From assembly GCA_021199795.1 (NCBI GenBank), contig JAJQHJ010000004.1:186001-250000 (forward strand): DNA of 64,000 bases, read 5' to 3'. The DNA comes from Oscillospiraceae bacterium (GTDB lineage: Bacteria; Bacillota; Clostridia; Oscillospirales; Ruminococcaceae). Below are positions 42,182-52,587 of this stretch, piece by piece. The translations under genes and the position numbers were made by a program. Position 1 is the stretch's first letter. Each line of letters begins with the position of its first letter. The notes under the pieces were generated by a model, which worked only from the letters and a program-made list of their open reading frames with translations, was not told the origin of the DNA and ran no database searches.

Positions 42182-42275
42182 GTAGGGGCGGATATTATCC
42201 GCCCGTATCTTTCTCGTATTTTAATTTCGAGCGGATATGCAGTAAATATAGCGGGCGGATAATATCCGCCCCTAC
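42182..42275. repeat. Perfect 24-bp inverted repeat element (MITE-like)
   Basis: Left arm 42182-42205 begins GTAGGGGCGGATATTATCCG; the right arm 42252-42275 is its exact reverse complement. Each arm is also internally near-palindromic. A 46-bp AT-rich centre repeats GAGCGGATATGC. It lies 2 bases after the rsmG stop. Confidence 0.88.
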
Positions 42276-42384
42276 TTTTTGCACAAATGCTCGAATCTTC
42301 CCGATAATTTCCTCTGGAAATCCTACCATATCTATGGTAAAATATGGAGTAAGAACTACACTTATTTTACAAGGACGTGATATT

Positions 42385-43197
42385 ATGGCAAAAATATTCC
42401 TGCCTAAGAAAGAAAAAATTGCTGCTAAGGTCATTGAGATTCCGTGCGAGGCTATCTCGCCGAACCCTTATCAGCCGAGAAAGACCTTTGAGCGGGACGA
42501 GCTTATGAACCTTGCAGCCAGCATCAAGGCGGATGGCATCATTTCTCCGCTTTCTGTTCGGGAGACCAGCTCTGGATATGAACTTATAGCAGGGGAGAGG
42601 CGGCTCCGAGCGGCTATGATTGCTGGGCTTGAGACCGTTCCGTGCATCGTGACGGAGGCTAGCGACCGGACTTCGGCACTTTTATCCCTGGTTGAGAACC
42701 TCCAGCGGGAGGATCTCAGCTTTTTTGAGGAGGCTGACGCTATTTCAAAGCTCATAGATCTCTATGGGATGACCCAGGAGGACGCCGCATATCGCTTGGG
42801 CTATGCGCAGTCGACTCTTGCAAACAAGCTGAGACTACTTAAGCTATCGAGCTCTGAGCGGCAGATTATCATGGAAAATGGGCTCACAGAGCGTCACGCA
42901 AGGGCACTTCTTAAGCTTCCGACCGAGGAAAAGCGGTGTGAAGCCCTGAAAAAGGTCGTAAAAGGAAAGCTGAATGTCGAAAAAACCGAGGCTCTTGTCG
43001 AAAGCATGATTGAGCATGACAAATACTGCGCCAGAATTCGCAAGGGTTCAGCTGTCCTCAAAGACCTCCGCCTCTTCACGAGCACTATTAATAAAGCTGT
43101 CGAAACCATGCAGATAGCCGGGGTGGATGTGAATGTCGATAAAACCCAGACGGAGGGGTATGTGGATTATCATATCAGGATACCGTTGAAGCGGTAA
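42385..43197 (+). CDS. noc: ParB-like nucleoid occlusion protein Noc
   Basis: 270 residues from the ATG at 42385. ParB/Noc CTPase fold ([52 protein letters not shown]), central helix-turn-helix (MTQEDAAYRLGYAQSTLANKL) and C-terminal dimerisation part. Placement between rsmG and parA-parB is the Noc position in Firmicutes; Noc stops division over the chromosome. The N-terminal lead MAKIFLPKKEKIAAKV may be the membrane-binding amphipathic segment. A second ParB-type function cannot be excluded. The palindrome TACCATA/TATGGTA (42324-42339) lies upstream. Confidence 0.88.
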   Translation: MAKIFLPKKEKIAAKVIEIPCEAISPNPYQPRKTFERDELMNLAASIKADGIISPLSVRETSSGYELIAGERRLRAAMIAGLETVPCIVTEASDRTSALLSLVENLQREDLSFFEEADAISKLIDLYGMTQEDAAYRLGYAQSTLANKLRLLKLSSSERQIIMENGLTERHARALLKLPTEEKRCEALKKVVKGKLNVEKTEALVESMIEHDKYCARIRKGSAVLKDLRLFTSTINKAVETMQIAGVDVNVDKTQTEGYVDYHIRIPLKR

Positions 43198-43198
43198 A

Positions 43199-43247
43199 CC
43201 TCTCAGTCTGCCCTGCGGGCAGCCAGCTCCCCTAAATTAGGGGAGCC
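43199..43247 (+). repeat. Dispersed intergenic hairpin repeat, copy 5
   Basis: CCTCTCAGTC followed by CTGCCCTGCGGGCAG and GCTCCCCTaaattAGGGGAGC; starts directly after the noc stop. The internal hairpin is changed on both sides, preserving pairing. Confidence 0.86.
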
Positions 43248-43267
43248 TTTAGTAGAGAGCCGTAAAA

Positions 43268-43312
43268 GGCTCCCCTTGTTAAGGGGAGCTGTCAGCGAAG
43301 CTGACTGAGAGG
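43268..43312 (-). repeat. Dispersed intergenic hairpin repeat, copy 6 (inverted)
   Basis: Reverse orientation, 20 bases from copy 5, ending GACTGAGAGG. Pairing of opposed copies mirrors copies 3 and 4. Confidence 0.88.
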
Positions 43313-43335
43313 TTCGCGAACGCAGTGAGCGGAGA

Positions 43336-43366
43336 AGTTCGCAAGCGAACTGTTCCACGTGGAACA
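43336..43366. other. parS: parS site abutting a GTTC-type hairpin, upstream of parA
   Basis: TGTTCCACGTGGAACA (43351-43366) is a perfect 16-bp parS. Directly before it, AGTTCGC/GCGAACT (43336-43351) shares one base with it. The site lies 130 bases upstream of parA. Confidence 0.95.
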
Positions 43367-43393
43367 TCGGAAAATAAAATTTGCTGAAAGTAG

Positions 43394-43421
43394 TTGCAAA
43401 CTCCGTAAAATGTGCTATACT
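43394..43421 (+). promoter_or_regulatory. Promoter of parA-parB
   Basis: TTGCAA (43394-43399), 16 bp, TATACT (43416-43421). It lies 28 bases from parS, so ParB spreading could influence it. Confidence 0.7.
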
Positions 43422-43496
43422 TATAAGTAGAGGCAGTGAGAGTACGCTTGGATAGAGGTATTGACTCACGCAAAGCTATAAGTAAGGGAGCGTATC

Positions 43497-44294
43497 ATGG
43501 GGAAAATTATCGCCGTATCAAATCAGAAAGGCGGAGTTGGGAAGTCAACTACCGTTGTTAATCTCGCCGCCGCACTCGGCGGGAAAGGAAAAAAGGTCCT
43601 TGTTGTCGACATCGACGCCCAAGGAAACACCACAACCGGCTTGGGAGTCCGCAAACGTGCCATAACCAGCACCGTTTATGAGGTTCTGATAGGACAGTGC
43701 AGGGCTGTTGAAGCCATCGTGCCGACTGCTTTCAAGGGCGTTTCGCTTCTGTCATCGGCGCAGAAACTTGCAGGTGCGGAAATTGAGCTCGCAGGTGTCG
43801 AAAACAGGCTGATGAGGCTGAAAATGCAGCTATTGCCGGTCAAAAATGACTTTGATTTTATATTGATAGACTGCCCGCCGTCACTGAGCATCATAACTCT
43901 TAACGCATTGGCGGCTTGCGACTCGGTTCTGATACCGATTCAGTGCGAATTCTACTCGCTAGAGGGGCTTGTCCAGCTTATGGACACGATAAAGCGCATC
44001 AAGGACGGCTACAATCCGTATATGTACATAGAGGGAATCCTCTTCACAATGTATGTGGGACGGTATAATCTCACAGCTCAGGTTGTTTCGGAGGTCAAAA
44101 AGTACTTCCCGAACGACATTTATGAGACGGTTATCCCAAGAAATGTTGCACTTTCCGAGGCTCCGTCCCACGGAAAGCCTATTATGTACTATGACCACAC
44201 CTCAAAGGGTGCGGAAGCCTATGAAAAATTCTGCATAGAGTTCCTTGAGAGGGCGAAGAAGAAAACCGGACAGACCTACGGCAGGAAGTCGTAA
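43497..44294 (+). CDS. parA: Chromosome partitioning ATPase ParA (Soj)
   Basis: 265 residues. Deviant Walker A KGGVGKSTT at 10-18, DIDAQGNTTTGLG near 40, IDCPPSLSIITLNAL near 122. No N-terminal DNA-binding extension: the Soj type. ATP-bound dimers bind DNA, interact with ParB and regulate DnaA in B. subtilis. It is followed 18 bases later by parB. Confidence 0.97.
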   Translation: MGKIIAVSNQKGGVGKSTTVVNLAAALGGKGKKVLVVDIDAQGNTTTGLGVRKRAITSTVYEVLIGQCRAVEAIVPTAFKGVSLLSSAQKLAGAEIELAGVENRLMRLKMQLLPVKNDFDFILIDCPPSLSIITLNALAACDSVLIPIQCEFYSLEGLVQLMDTIKRIKDGYNPYMYIEGILFTMYVGRYNLTAQVVSEVKKYFPNDIYETVIPRNVALSEAPSHGKPIMYYDHTSKGAEAYEKFCIEFLERAKKKTGQTYGRKS

Positions 44295-44312
44295 AAGTGA
44301 GGGGAGGATTTT

Positions 44313-45164
44313 ATGGCAAAGATCAAAGGACTCGGAATGGGAATGGACGCGCTGTTCACCCAGAACGAAACCGAGCAGCAGCACCAGAAAACACTCCGTT
44401 TAACGGAAATATCACCGAATCGCGAGCAGCCGAGAACCGATTTTGACGACGAGGCACTCTCGAAGCTTGCAGAATCGATCAAGCAGCACGGCGTTTTGCA
44501 GCCGCTTCTCGTTAGACCGCTTGAATCAGGCGGATATCAGATAGTAGCAGGGGAGAGACGCTGGCGCGCAGCCAGAATGGCAGGCTTGGACGAAGTTCCG
44601 GTCGTCATAAAGGACATGGACGACAAGGGAGCGATGGAGCTTGCGCTTGTCGAGAACCTCCAGCGCGAGAACCTCAACCCGGTTGAAGAAGCACTAGGCT
44701 ATAAAGAGCTGATGGAAAAGTGGGGATACACCCAGGAGCAGGTCGCTCAGGTTGTGAACAAGTCGAGACCAGCAGTTGCTAACTCAATCAGGCTTCTGAG
44801 CCTGGATGAGAAGACCCTCGGCATGGTTCGCAATGGGGATATCTCAGTCGGACATGCAAAGGTGCTTGCAGGAGTTGAGAATGAGGAGCTTAGAGCCGAG
44901 CTTGCCTTGCAGGTCAAGCGCGACATGCTGACTGTCAGAAATCTCGAACAGCTCGTCCGTGCAAAGCAAACTCAGAAAAAGCCGAAGAATTCGCCTCAGA
45001 AAGAGACATTCTTAAGAGAAATCGAGCTGTCCCTCGCCCAGACCACCGGCAGAAAGGTTACTGTCTCCGGCAAAAACGGCAAAGGTAAGCTTGAAATAGA
45101 GTACTATTCTGAGGAAGACCTCGCAAAGATAGCAAGAATCCTTGAAAACCTAGGGGAAGGCTGA
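44313..45164 (+). CDS. parB: Chromosome partitioning protein ParB (Spo0J)
   Basis: 283 residues. The N-terminal Lys/Gly lead [10 protein letters not shown] contacts ParA; CTPase motif [12 protein letters not shown] near 85; central helix-turn-helix [21 protein letters not shown]-terminal dimerisation domain. It loads on the parS sites seen at 43351 and 41690, slides as a CTP clamp and recruits SMC. It is a paralogue of the noc product upstream. Confidence 0.97.
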   Translation: MAKIKGLGMGMDALFTQNETEQQHQKTLRLTEISPNREQPRTDFDDEALSKLAESIKQHGVLQPLLVRPLESGGYQIVAGERRWRAARMAGLDEVPVVIKDMDDKGAMELALVENLQRENLNPVEEALGYKELMEKWGYTQEQVAQVVNKSRPAVANSIRLLSLDEKTLGMVRNGDISVGHAKVLAGVENEELRAELALQVKRDMLTVRNLEQLVRAKQTQKKPKNSPQKETFLREIELSLAQTTGRKVTVSGKNGKGKLEIEYYSEEDLAKIARILENLGEG

Positions 45165-45187
45165 TTCCGGCTGCGCCGTAATCAGCA

Positions 45188-45233
45188 CCTCTCAGTCGCC
45201 TGCGGCGACAGCTCCCCTTAAAAAGGGGAGCCA
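45188..45233 (+). repeat. Dispersed intergenic hairpin repeat, copy 7
   Basis: CCTCTCAGTCGCCTGCGGCG then GCTCCCCTTaaaAAGGGGAGCC, between parB and serS. Confidence 0.88.
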
Positions 45234-45274
45234 TAATTGAGTAGCACAAAGAAATTTGAAAGGAAAGACCCAAT

Positions 45275-46555
45275 ATGATAGACATAAAACTAATCCGTGA
45301 GAATCCGGAGATTGTAAAAGAGAACATCAAAAAGAAATTCCAGGACGAGAAATTGCCGCTTGTTGACCAGGCGGCGGAGCTTGACAAAGAGTATAGGGCT
45401 GCAATTACAGAGGCAGACAGCTTAAGAGCACAGAGAAACAAGCTTTCAAAAGAGATTGGCGGCTTGATGGCTAAGGGCGAAAAGGACAAGGCTATGGAGG
45501 TCAAGGCTCAGGTAACTGCTCAGGCTGAGAGGCTTGCGGAGCTTGAGAAGCTCGAAGATGAGCTCCAGGAGAAACTCCACAAGATAATGATGGTCATCCC
45601 GAACATCATCGACCCTTGCGTCCCTATCGGCAAGGACGACTCGGAAAACGTCGAGATTGAGAAGTTTGGCGAACCATATGTTCCGAATTTCGAGATTCCC
45701 TACCACACCGACATCATGGAAAAGCTCCACGGAATCGACCTTGAGAGTGCAAGAAGAGTTGCCGGAAACGGCTTCTACTACCTGATGGGCGACATCGCAA
45801 GGCTCCATTCGGCTGTTATCGCATATGCGAGGGACTTCATGATCGACAGAGGCTTTACCTACTGCGTGCCTCCGTTCATGATCAGAGGAAACGTCGTCGA
45901 CGGAGTCATGAGCTTTGCCGAAATGGACGCAATGATGTATAAAATCGAGGGCGAAGACCTCTACTTAATAGGAACATCCGAGCACTCTATGATCGGCAAG
46001 TTCATCGACCAGATTATCCCCGAGGAGCAGCTGCCTTTGACACTCACCAGCTATTCGCCCTGCTTCAGAAAAGAGAAAGGCGCGCACGGAATAGAGGAAA
46101 AGGGCGTATACAGAATCCATCAGTTTGAAAAGCAGGAAATGATTGTCGTCTGCAAGCCGGAGGACAGCCCCTATTGGTTCGATAAGCTCTGGAAGAATAC
46201 GGTGGATTTGTTCAGATCTATGGACATTCCCGTGAGAACACTCGAATGCTGCTCTGGCGACCTGGCAGACCTGAAAGTACGTTCACTCGACGTTGAGGCA
46301 TGGAGCCCGAGGCAGAAGAAGTATTTCGAGGTCGGCTCCTGCTCGAACCTCGGCGACGCTCAGGCACGCCGTTTGAAGATCAGAGTCAACGGCGAAAACG
46401 GCAAATACCTCGCCCACACCCTCAACAACACAGTAGTAGCACCCCCAAGAATGCTCATTGCGTTCCTTGAGAACAACCTCAACGAGGACGGCTCAGTAAG
46501 AATCCCTGAAGCTCTGAGACCTTATATGGGCGGGAAAGAGGTTATTAAGGGGTAA
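45275..46555 (+). CDS. serS: Seryl-tRNA synthetase
   Basis: 426 residues. N-terminal coiled-coil arm (about 30-105) that holds the tRNA-Ser long arm; class II motifs 2 and 3 are visible (SPCFRKEKGAHGIEEKGVYR near 260, then NNTVVAPPRMLIAFLENN near 388). It charges tRNA-Ser and supplies Ser-tRNA for other pathways. There is no T-box in the 110-base upstream region, only repeat copy 7. AAAGGAAAG precedes the ATG. Confidence 0.97.
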   Translation: MIDIKLIRENPEIVKENIKKKFQDEKLPLVDQAAELDKEYRAAITEADSLRAQRNKLSKEIGGLMAKGEKDKAMEVKAQVTAQAERLAELEKLEDELQEKLHKIMMVIPNIIDPCVPIGKDDSENVEIEKFGEPYVPNFEIPYHTDIMEKLHGIDLESARRVAGNGFYYLMGDIARLHSAVIAYARDFMIDRGFTYCVPPFMIRGNVVDGVMSFAEMDAMMYKIEGEDLYLIGTSEHSMIGKFIDQIIPEEQLPLTLTSYSPCFRKEKGAHGIEEKGVYRIHQFEKQEMIVVCKPEDSPYWFDKLWKNTVDLFRSMDIPVRTLECCSGDLADLKVRSLDVEAWSPRQKKYFEVGSCSNLGDAQARRLKIRVNGENGKYLAHTLNNTVVAPPRMLIAFLENNLNEDGSVRIPEALRPYMGGKEVIKG

Positions 46556-46577
46556 GATTTATAGAAAGGTGATGTAC

Positions 46578-46784
46578 ATGTCAGAAAAAAGACTTAACAA
46601 TACAATATTTTTGATGTACGTTGCCACGGACAGCTATTGCAAGGCTCATAACCTGACTCCGAGGGAGTTTCTGAAGTTCGATGAGGAGCATGCGATCCTT
46701 AACTACATTTCTGAGTGCCCCGATATTTTTGACAGCATGACGGATGATGAAATGGTGGAGGAGATTGAGCGGTATGTTTCCTGA
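46578..46784 (+). CDS. DUF3791 family small protein
   Basis: 68 residues from the ATG at 46578 (AAAGGTGA upstream). A predicted all-helical, acidic protein, with YVATDSYCKAHNLTPREFLKF-like spacing common in DUF3791 and a C-terminal DDEMVEEIERYV. Its end overlaps the DUF3990 gene by 11 bases. The coupling suggests an antitoxin or immunity role for the DUF3990 protein; this is inference. Confidence 0.7.
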   Translation: MSEKRLNNTIFLMYVATDSYCKAHNLTPREFLKFDEEHAILNYISECPDIFDSMTDDEMVEEIERYVS

Positions 46785-47325
46785 GATAAAGACAATTCTG
46801 TACCATGGAACTGTGTCGGTAATTGATAAAGTCGATGTTTCAACCGGCAGAAGCCGTAAAGATTTCGGAAAAGGGTTCTACATGGCTGTGAATAAAGAGC
46901 AAGCTATCGGTATGATGCATAAGAAACATCGTGAGGCATTGAGAAGAAACAAGAGCTCTGATTCTATTGATCTTACTGAGCATTTATATGAAATAGAGCT
47001 CGACAGTGAAGTATTGAAAACACTTGATATCAAATTGTTTTCATTAGCAGATCTTGAATGGCTTGATTTCGTACTTATGTGCAGAAAAAATGGCGGAATG
47101 CCACATAATTATGATATCGTAATCGGTGCAACAGCTGATGACGATACTGCGTTGTCATTGAGGTTATATGAAGATGGAGTTTATGGAGTAAATGGTAGCC
47201 TTGAAGCAAAGCAGATTCTTCTTAAAAATCTTGAGGTGGAGAATCTCGGAATTCAATACTATATCGGCAAACAGAGTGTAGCAGATAAAGTAATCAAAGG
47301 TATCCGTGAAATAAGTTGGCGGTGA
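46774..47325 (+). CDS. DUF3990 protein, putative ADP-ribosyltransferase-like
   Basis: 183 residues from the ATG at 46774 (GGAGGAG upstream). LYHGTVSVIDK at 8-18 and GRSRKDFGKGFYMAVNKEQAI near 27-47 match the H-G and GxGFY elements of the DUF3990 branch of the ADP-ribosyltransferase fold, and a distal YDIVIGATADDDT near 112 is usual. It is flanked on both sides by small DUF3791-like genes, in a common cluster suspected to be a toxin-antitoxin system. The target is unknown. Confidence 0.72.
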   Translation: MFPEIKTILYHGTVSVIDKVDVSTGRSRKDFGKGFYMAVNKEQAIGMMHKKHREALRRNKSSDSIDLTEHLYEIELDSEVLKTLDIKLFSLADLEWLDFVLMCRKNGGMPHNYDIVIGATADDDTALSLRLYEDGVYGVNGSLEAKQILLKNLEVENLGIQYYIGKQSVADKVIKGIREISWR

Positions 47326-47329
47326 TATT

Positions 47330-47578
47330 ATGACAGAGAGTAAAGCAAAAACCGGTTTGGCTTTATCAGTCGTGGCTGTAACGAAATACCTTATGGAGAG
47401 ATATTCAATCTCGCATGAAGAAGCCTATAGAAAGCTTACTTCTACTGACTTTTTTGAAAAGCTAAACGACATTGAAACCGGTCTCTACCTTGAAACTACC
47501 GACTATCTGTGCCGGGCTTGCACTCTTGAACTTGAGACAGGAAAAGACGCAATGTATGAGTTTATTAATGGGGAGTAA
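47330..47578 (+). CDS. DUF3791-like small protein, second copy
   Basis: 82 residues, helical, with SVVAVTKYLMERYSISHEEA and a C-terminal ELETGKDAMYEFING. It resembles the small partner proteins of DUF3990 loci. Spacing to the DUF3990 gene is 4 bases, so it is in the same operon. The two small proteins differ enough that one may be antitoxin and the other accessory. Not certain. Confidence 0.55.
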   Translation: MTESKAKTGLALSVVAVTKYLMERYSISHEEAYRKLTSTDFFEKLNDIETGLYLETTDYLCRACTLELETGKDAMYEFINGE

Positions 47579-47581
47579 AAA

Positions 47582-47878
47582 ATGTATAAAAACGTAATAG
47601 ACATACGCCGTGAAGTTTCGCAGGAAGACCTGCAGGTCTTGATGTCAATAGCGGACAAGGCTTTTGACAACCGTGCCGGAAAGGTTGAAAACTCAAGCAC
47701 TTCGCCCTACCGCCTGGTTTACCAGGGCGGGGAGAGGGAGTATGGGTGCCTCGAAGTCGGAATGCTCAACCTCAAGCGGGAAGCAAAGTTTCTGAACTCA
47801 GTTGCAGCCTGGGCATGGGTGGACGACGACCCAAGCGAATGCTGTGATATGCTTCAGCTGTTTACAAAAAAGAGGTAG
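47582..47878 (+). CDS. Hypothetical protein
   Basis: 98 residues starting 3 bases after the previous stop. Not recognised. The middle has RLVYQGGEREYGCLEVGMLN and the end SVAAWAWVDDDPSECCDML. No signal peptide or membrane segment. It belongs to the same operon as the DUF3990 cluster by spacing. Confidence 0.6.
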   Translation: MYKNVIDIRREVSQEDLQVLMSIADKAFDNRAGKVENSSTSPYRLVYQGGEREYGCLEVGMLNLKREAKFLNSVAAWAWVDDDPSECCDMLQLFTKKR

Positions 47879-47882
47879 CACT

Positions 47883-48062
47883 ATGCCTGCAGGAAGAAAA
47901 CAGGTGGCGTTTGACCTCGATACCGACGCGCTGAATATTTGCATGAGAGATTGTCGCGAGACGAATATTGGCAGAGAGCATGACAAAAACCACATTTTTG
48001 ACAAGACAGCTGAGGTAAAGACGAGAGAAGAATTGAAAGGACCACTATGCAAAAATCCCTGA
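47883..48062 (+). CDS. Short ORF, possible VapD remnant
   Basis: 59 residues from the ATG at 47883. The start RKQVAFDLDTDALNI resembles the opening strand of VapD/Cas2-like proteins, but the rest does not. It overlaps the xylanase start by 16 bases. It may be a decayed fragment; the evidence is weak. Confidence 0.35.
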   Translation: MPAGRKQVAFDLDTDALNICMRDCRETNIGREHDKNHIFDKTAEVKTREELKGPLCKNP

Positions 48063-49111
48063 AACAAACCTATGCCCCCTATTTCACCGTCGGCGCAGCC
48101 GTATCTGCCTGGTGGCTGGATGAGGCGGCAGAGGTTATTGCCGCCAATTTCGACACGGTTACGTGCGAGAACGAGATGAAGTACCTTTTCATCCACCCTC
48201 ATGGCTATGAGGCTCCGGAGGATGTCAATAAATTCAACCGCGGCGAGATTGATTTCCGCCCGGAAATTTCTGATCGTGAGAGTCTTGTTCACCCGTCTTT
48301 AGTCGTAGACACATCGGGTGCCGACAAAATTGCTGATTTCGCACGCTCAAATGGGCTTAAAATCCGCGGACACAACCTCGCCTGGCACGCTTCCTACCCC
48401 TGGGGAGTGTTCGAGCAGCTGAGCCCGAGTGAACTTAGATCAAACTTAGATGAGCACTTCAAGCTGATGGCTGAGAAGTATGGCGACTGCTACTGTTGGG
48501 ACGTTGTCAACGAGGCTATCAACGACCGCAGGGAGGGGGACGACCTGCGGTCAAACGTCTTCCGTGAGAAGCTTGGCGACGACTACCTCTTCGAGCTCCA
48601 CGGATTGGCTCGGAAGTACTTCCCGAATTCTCTACTTTGCCTCAACGATTACGGCGAATTCCGCCCGGACAAGCGGGACAGAATCATCAGAACCGCAATG
48701 GCTTTAAAGGAAAGGGGACTTGTCGACGTCATCGGTCTTCAGTGCCACACGAATATAGGAATCCTCAAGCGCGGCTTCGACGATGTCAGACGGTCTCTCG
48801 ATATCTACTCGAAAACCGGTCTTCGGCTTCACATAACCGAAATGGACGTCGGCTGCATCGACTGGCACGAGAAGCCGAGGGAAATCACTCCCGAAATGGT
48901 TTCAGACGTCGCAGAGGTCTATGAGAAGCTGTTCCAAATCTTCAAGGAATACTCAGACTATATCGACAACGTCACCGTCTGGGGAGTCTCGAACAAGCAC
49001 TCCTGGCTCAACCATATGGGACCGGTTGAGACGAGAGGCAAGAACAAGCCGCTCCTATTTGACGACGACTACAACCCGACCGAGAGCCTTTTAAGGCTTT
49101 TGGGAGAATAA
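48047..49111 (+). CDS. GH10 endo-1,4-beta-xylanase, cytoplasmic
   Basis: 354 residues with no signal peptide and no carbohydrate-binding module. The GH10 barrel is seen from WWLDEAAEVIAANFDTVTCE, HNLAWHASYPWG near 109, acid/base Glu156 in WDVVNEAIND and nucleophile Glu265 in LHITEMDVG. Cytoplasmic GH10 enzymes trim short xylo-oligosaccharides after import. No transporter or other xylan gene is adjacent, so it is isolated from a usual cluster. It is followed by a strong terminator. Confidence 0.93.
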   Translation: MQKSLKQTYAPYFTVGAAVSAWWLDEAAEVIAANFDTVTCENEMKYLFIHPHGYEAPEDVNKFNRGEIDFRPEISDRESLVHPSLVVDTSGADKIADFARSNGLKIRGHNLAWHASYPWGVFEQLSPSELRSNLDEHFKLMAEKYGDCYCWDVVNEAINDRREGDDLRSNVFREKLGDDYLFELHGLARKYFPNSLLCLNDYGEFRPDKRDRIIRTAMALKERGLVDVIGLQCHTNIGILKRGFDDVRRSLDIYSKTGLRLHITEMDVGCIDWHEKPREITPEMVSDVAEVYEKLFQIFKEYSDYIDNVTVWGVSNKHSWLNHMGPVETRGKNKPLLFDDDYNPTESLLRLLGE

Positions 49112-49112
49112 A

Positions 49113-49146
49113 AAAACAATCCCCGCAGCTTTGCGGGGACTTTTTA
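49113..49146 (+). terminator. Terminator after the GH10 gene
   Basis: TCCCCGCA/TGCGGGGA-type 8-bp stem with a short loop and TTTTT. Confidence 0.92.
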
Positions 49147-49164
49147 TGAGCACTTTTTGAACAC

Positions 49165-50079
49165 TCACTCAGCATCATTATTCTTCATCCTCGACGATAT
49201 GTCGAAGTGATTCGTGTCATGGTGTTGGTTGGGAATTTTGCTATAATTTGAAAGCTTTGTGGGGACGATTGAAACATCCTCCGAGTTGAGCACAACCTTT
49301 TCGTCGTTCGCCGTGTACACTACCAGGTGAGCATCCTTATCAAGACCGTATGCAAGAGCAAGATATGGCTTATCGCCATTACATGGTGTGACAATGACAG
49401 CGTCACCCAAGTTGAGAATACGTCTTCCGTAATCCTGCATGAACTTCCTGCCGGGGATCTGATTAAGCCGGACGACAAGGTTATCAAGGATACTGGCTCT
49501 GAGAAGAACAAGATCGAACGGGTCATATTTTTTCTTCAGAACCGTGGTAGTCTTGTAGGCAAATTCCTCGGGGAAACCGTCCTCCGGCGGGAACACGTTA
49601 ACTCCGATTCCGATTACATAGAAGCGATCACCTGCATAATCAACACACGACTCGGTCAGGATTCCTGCAACCTTTCTCAGGTCAAGATATATGTCGTTCA
49701 CCCATTTGATTCCGACTTTTCTGTAAACATAGTTCTGAATTGCATCGGCAACAGCACATGCAGTGGCAGGAGTTATGAGAAGTGCATCTTCGGGTGAGAG
49801 CTCCGGGCAGATGGGGCGACCGGTACTGTTGAGAGAGGCACTGACGGAGCTACCCGGTCGGACGAGAACCGACATGTACAGACCCGAAAGCGGACTGTAA
49901 AAGCTCCGACCTTTACTCCCTTTGCCAGCGGTCTGCTGCTTGGCAAGAACCACAGTTCCTGCCTTTGCGCCCTCTTTTCCGGCTTTTACAAGAAGATCGT
50001 TTGTGGATGTGACCTTATTATAGGCGTAAATCTTGAAGTCCTCATAATGAACACATCCGCTCTTTGGTCTTTTAAGCAT
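49165..50079 (-). CDS. birA: Biotin-[acetyl-CoA carboxylase] ligase
   Basis: 304 residues. Catalytic motif KQQTAGKGSKGRSFYSP (GRGRxGRxW-type) near 46-62 and KWVNDIYLDLRKVAGILTE near 123-141; C-terminal SH3-like domain near 225-275. It attaches biotin to carboxylases. There is no N-terminal helix-turn-helix, so it is a monofunctional ligase without the repressor role. The last 30 residues are polar and His/Asn-rich. Transcribed against fork movement. Confidence 0.92.
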   Translation of the reverse strand: MLKRPKSGCVHYEDFKIYAYNKVTSTNDLLVKAGKEGAKAGTVVLAKQQTAGKGSKGRSFYSPLSGLYMSVLVRPGSSVSASLNSTGRPICPELSPEDALLITPATACAVADAIQNYVYRKVGIKWVNDIYLDLRKVAGILTESCVDYAGDRFYVIGIGVNVFPPEDGFPEEFAYKTTTVLKKKYDPFDLVLLRASILDNLVVRLNQIPGRKFMQDYGRRILNLGDAVIVTPCNGDKPYLALAYGLDKDAHLVVYTANDEKVVLNSEDVSIVPTKLSNYSKIPNQHHDTNHFDISSRMKNNDAE

Positions 50080-50132
50080 GGCTGCACCTCAATACAATCT
50101 GTATATTTTGATATAAATATTACTAAGAGGAA

Positions 50133-50180
50133 CCTCTCAGTCAGCCTTACGGCTGACAGCTCCCCTTAGTAAGGGGAGCC
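50133..50180 (+). repeat. Dispersed intergenic hairpin repeat, copy 8
   Basis: CCTCTCAGTCAGCCTTACGG then GCTCCCCTTagtAAGGGGAGCC. Next to it (50199-50246) a different GC-rich sequence with CCTCCCC and GGAGGGG ends may be another repeat type. Confidence 0.86.
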
Positions 50181-50247
50181 TATTTCTATTCTCTCAAAAG
50201 CCTCCCCTGAAATGGGGATCGCCGCGCGAAGTCCGGTGGTGGAGGGG

Positions 50248-52185
<1,938 letters not shown>

Positions 52186-52203
52186 AAAACAGGGGACATC
52201 GAT

Positions 52204-52572
52204 GTGAATTATAAAATCAGAATGGGCGTTCCGGAAATGGCTGAGCTTTGGAATAGATTGCAAAAAGTTTACCGCGATGGAACCATAAGTAAAAGCGATG
52301 AGAGACTATATAAGAAGTGGGGAAAGGCTATTCATATCCTGTCAGAGAATCCTTATTATCCGGGACTTCATACTCATGAAATCCAGCCACTCAGTAAGAG
52401 ATATGGTATCAAAGTGTGGCAATCGTATCTTGAGAACCGTACAAGCGGTGCAATGAGAATGTACTGGGTTTATGGTCCTGATAACGAGGAAATAACTATA
52501 ATCGGATTGGAGCCTCATCCCGAAGACAAGAAAAACGGAGCATACGATAGAATTGTGCTTTCAAAAACGTAA
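52204..52572 (+). CDS. RelE-like toxin
   Basis: 122 residues from a GTG at 52204. The distal part, KRYGIKVWQSYLENRTSGAM then MYWVYGPDNEEITIIGLEPHPED, has the RelE/ParE beta-sheet layout with basic residues and a final His. It would cut mRNA on the ribosome or act similarly. Paired with the gene before it; followed by a strong shared terminator. Confidence 0.68.
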   Translation: MNYKIRMGVPEMAELWNRLQKVYRDGTISKSDERLYKKWGKAIHILSENPYYPGLHTHEIQPLSKRYGIKVWQSYLENRTSGAMRMYWVYGPDNEEITIIGLEPHPEDKKNGAYDRIVLSKT

Positions 52573-52587
52573 CATCTTTGTAGTTTG

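Noticed and set aside
45165-45274. T-box leader before serS
   Set aside because: The spacer is too short and holds only a dispersed repeat; no T-box sequence is present.
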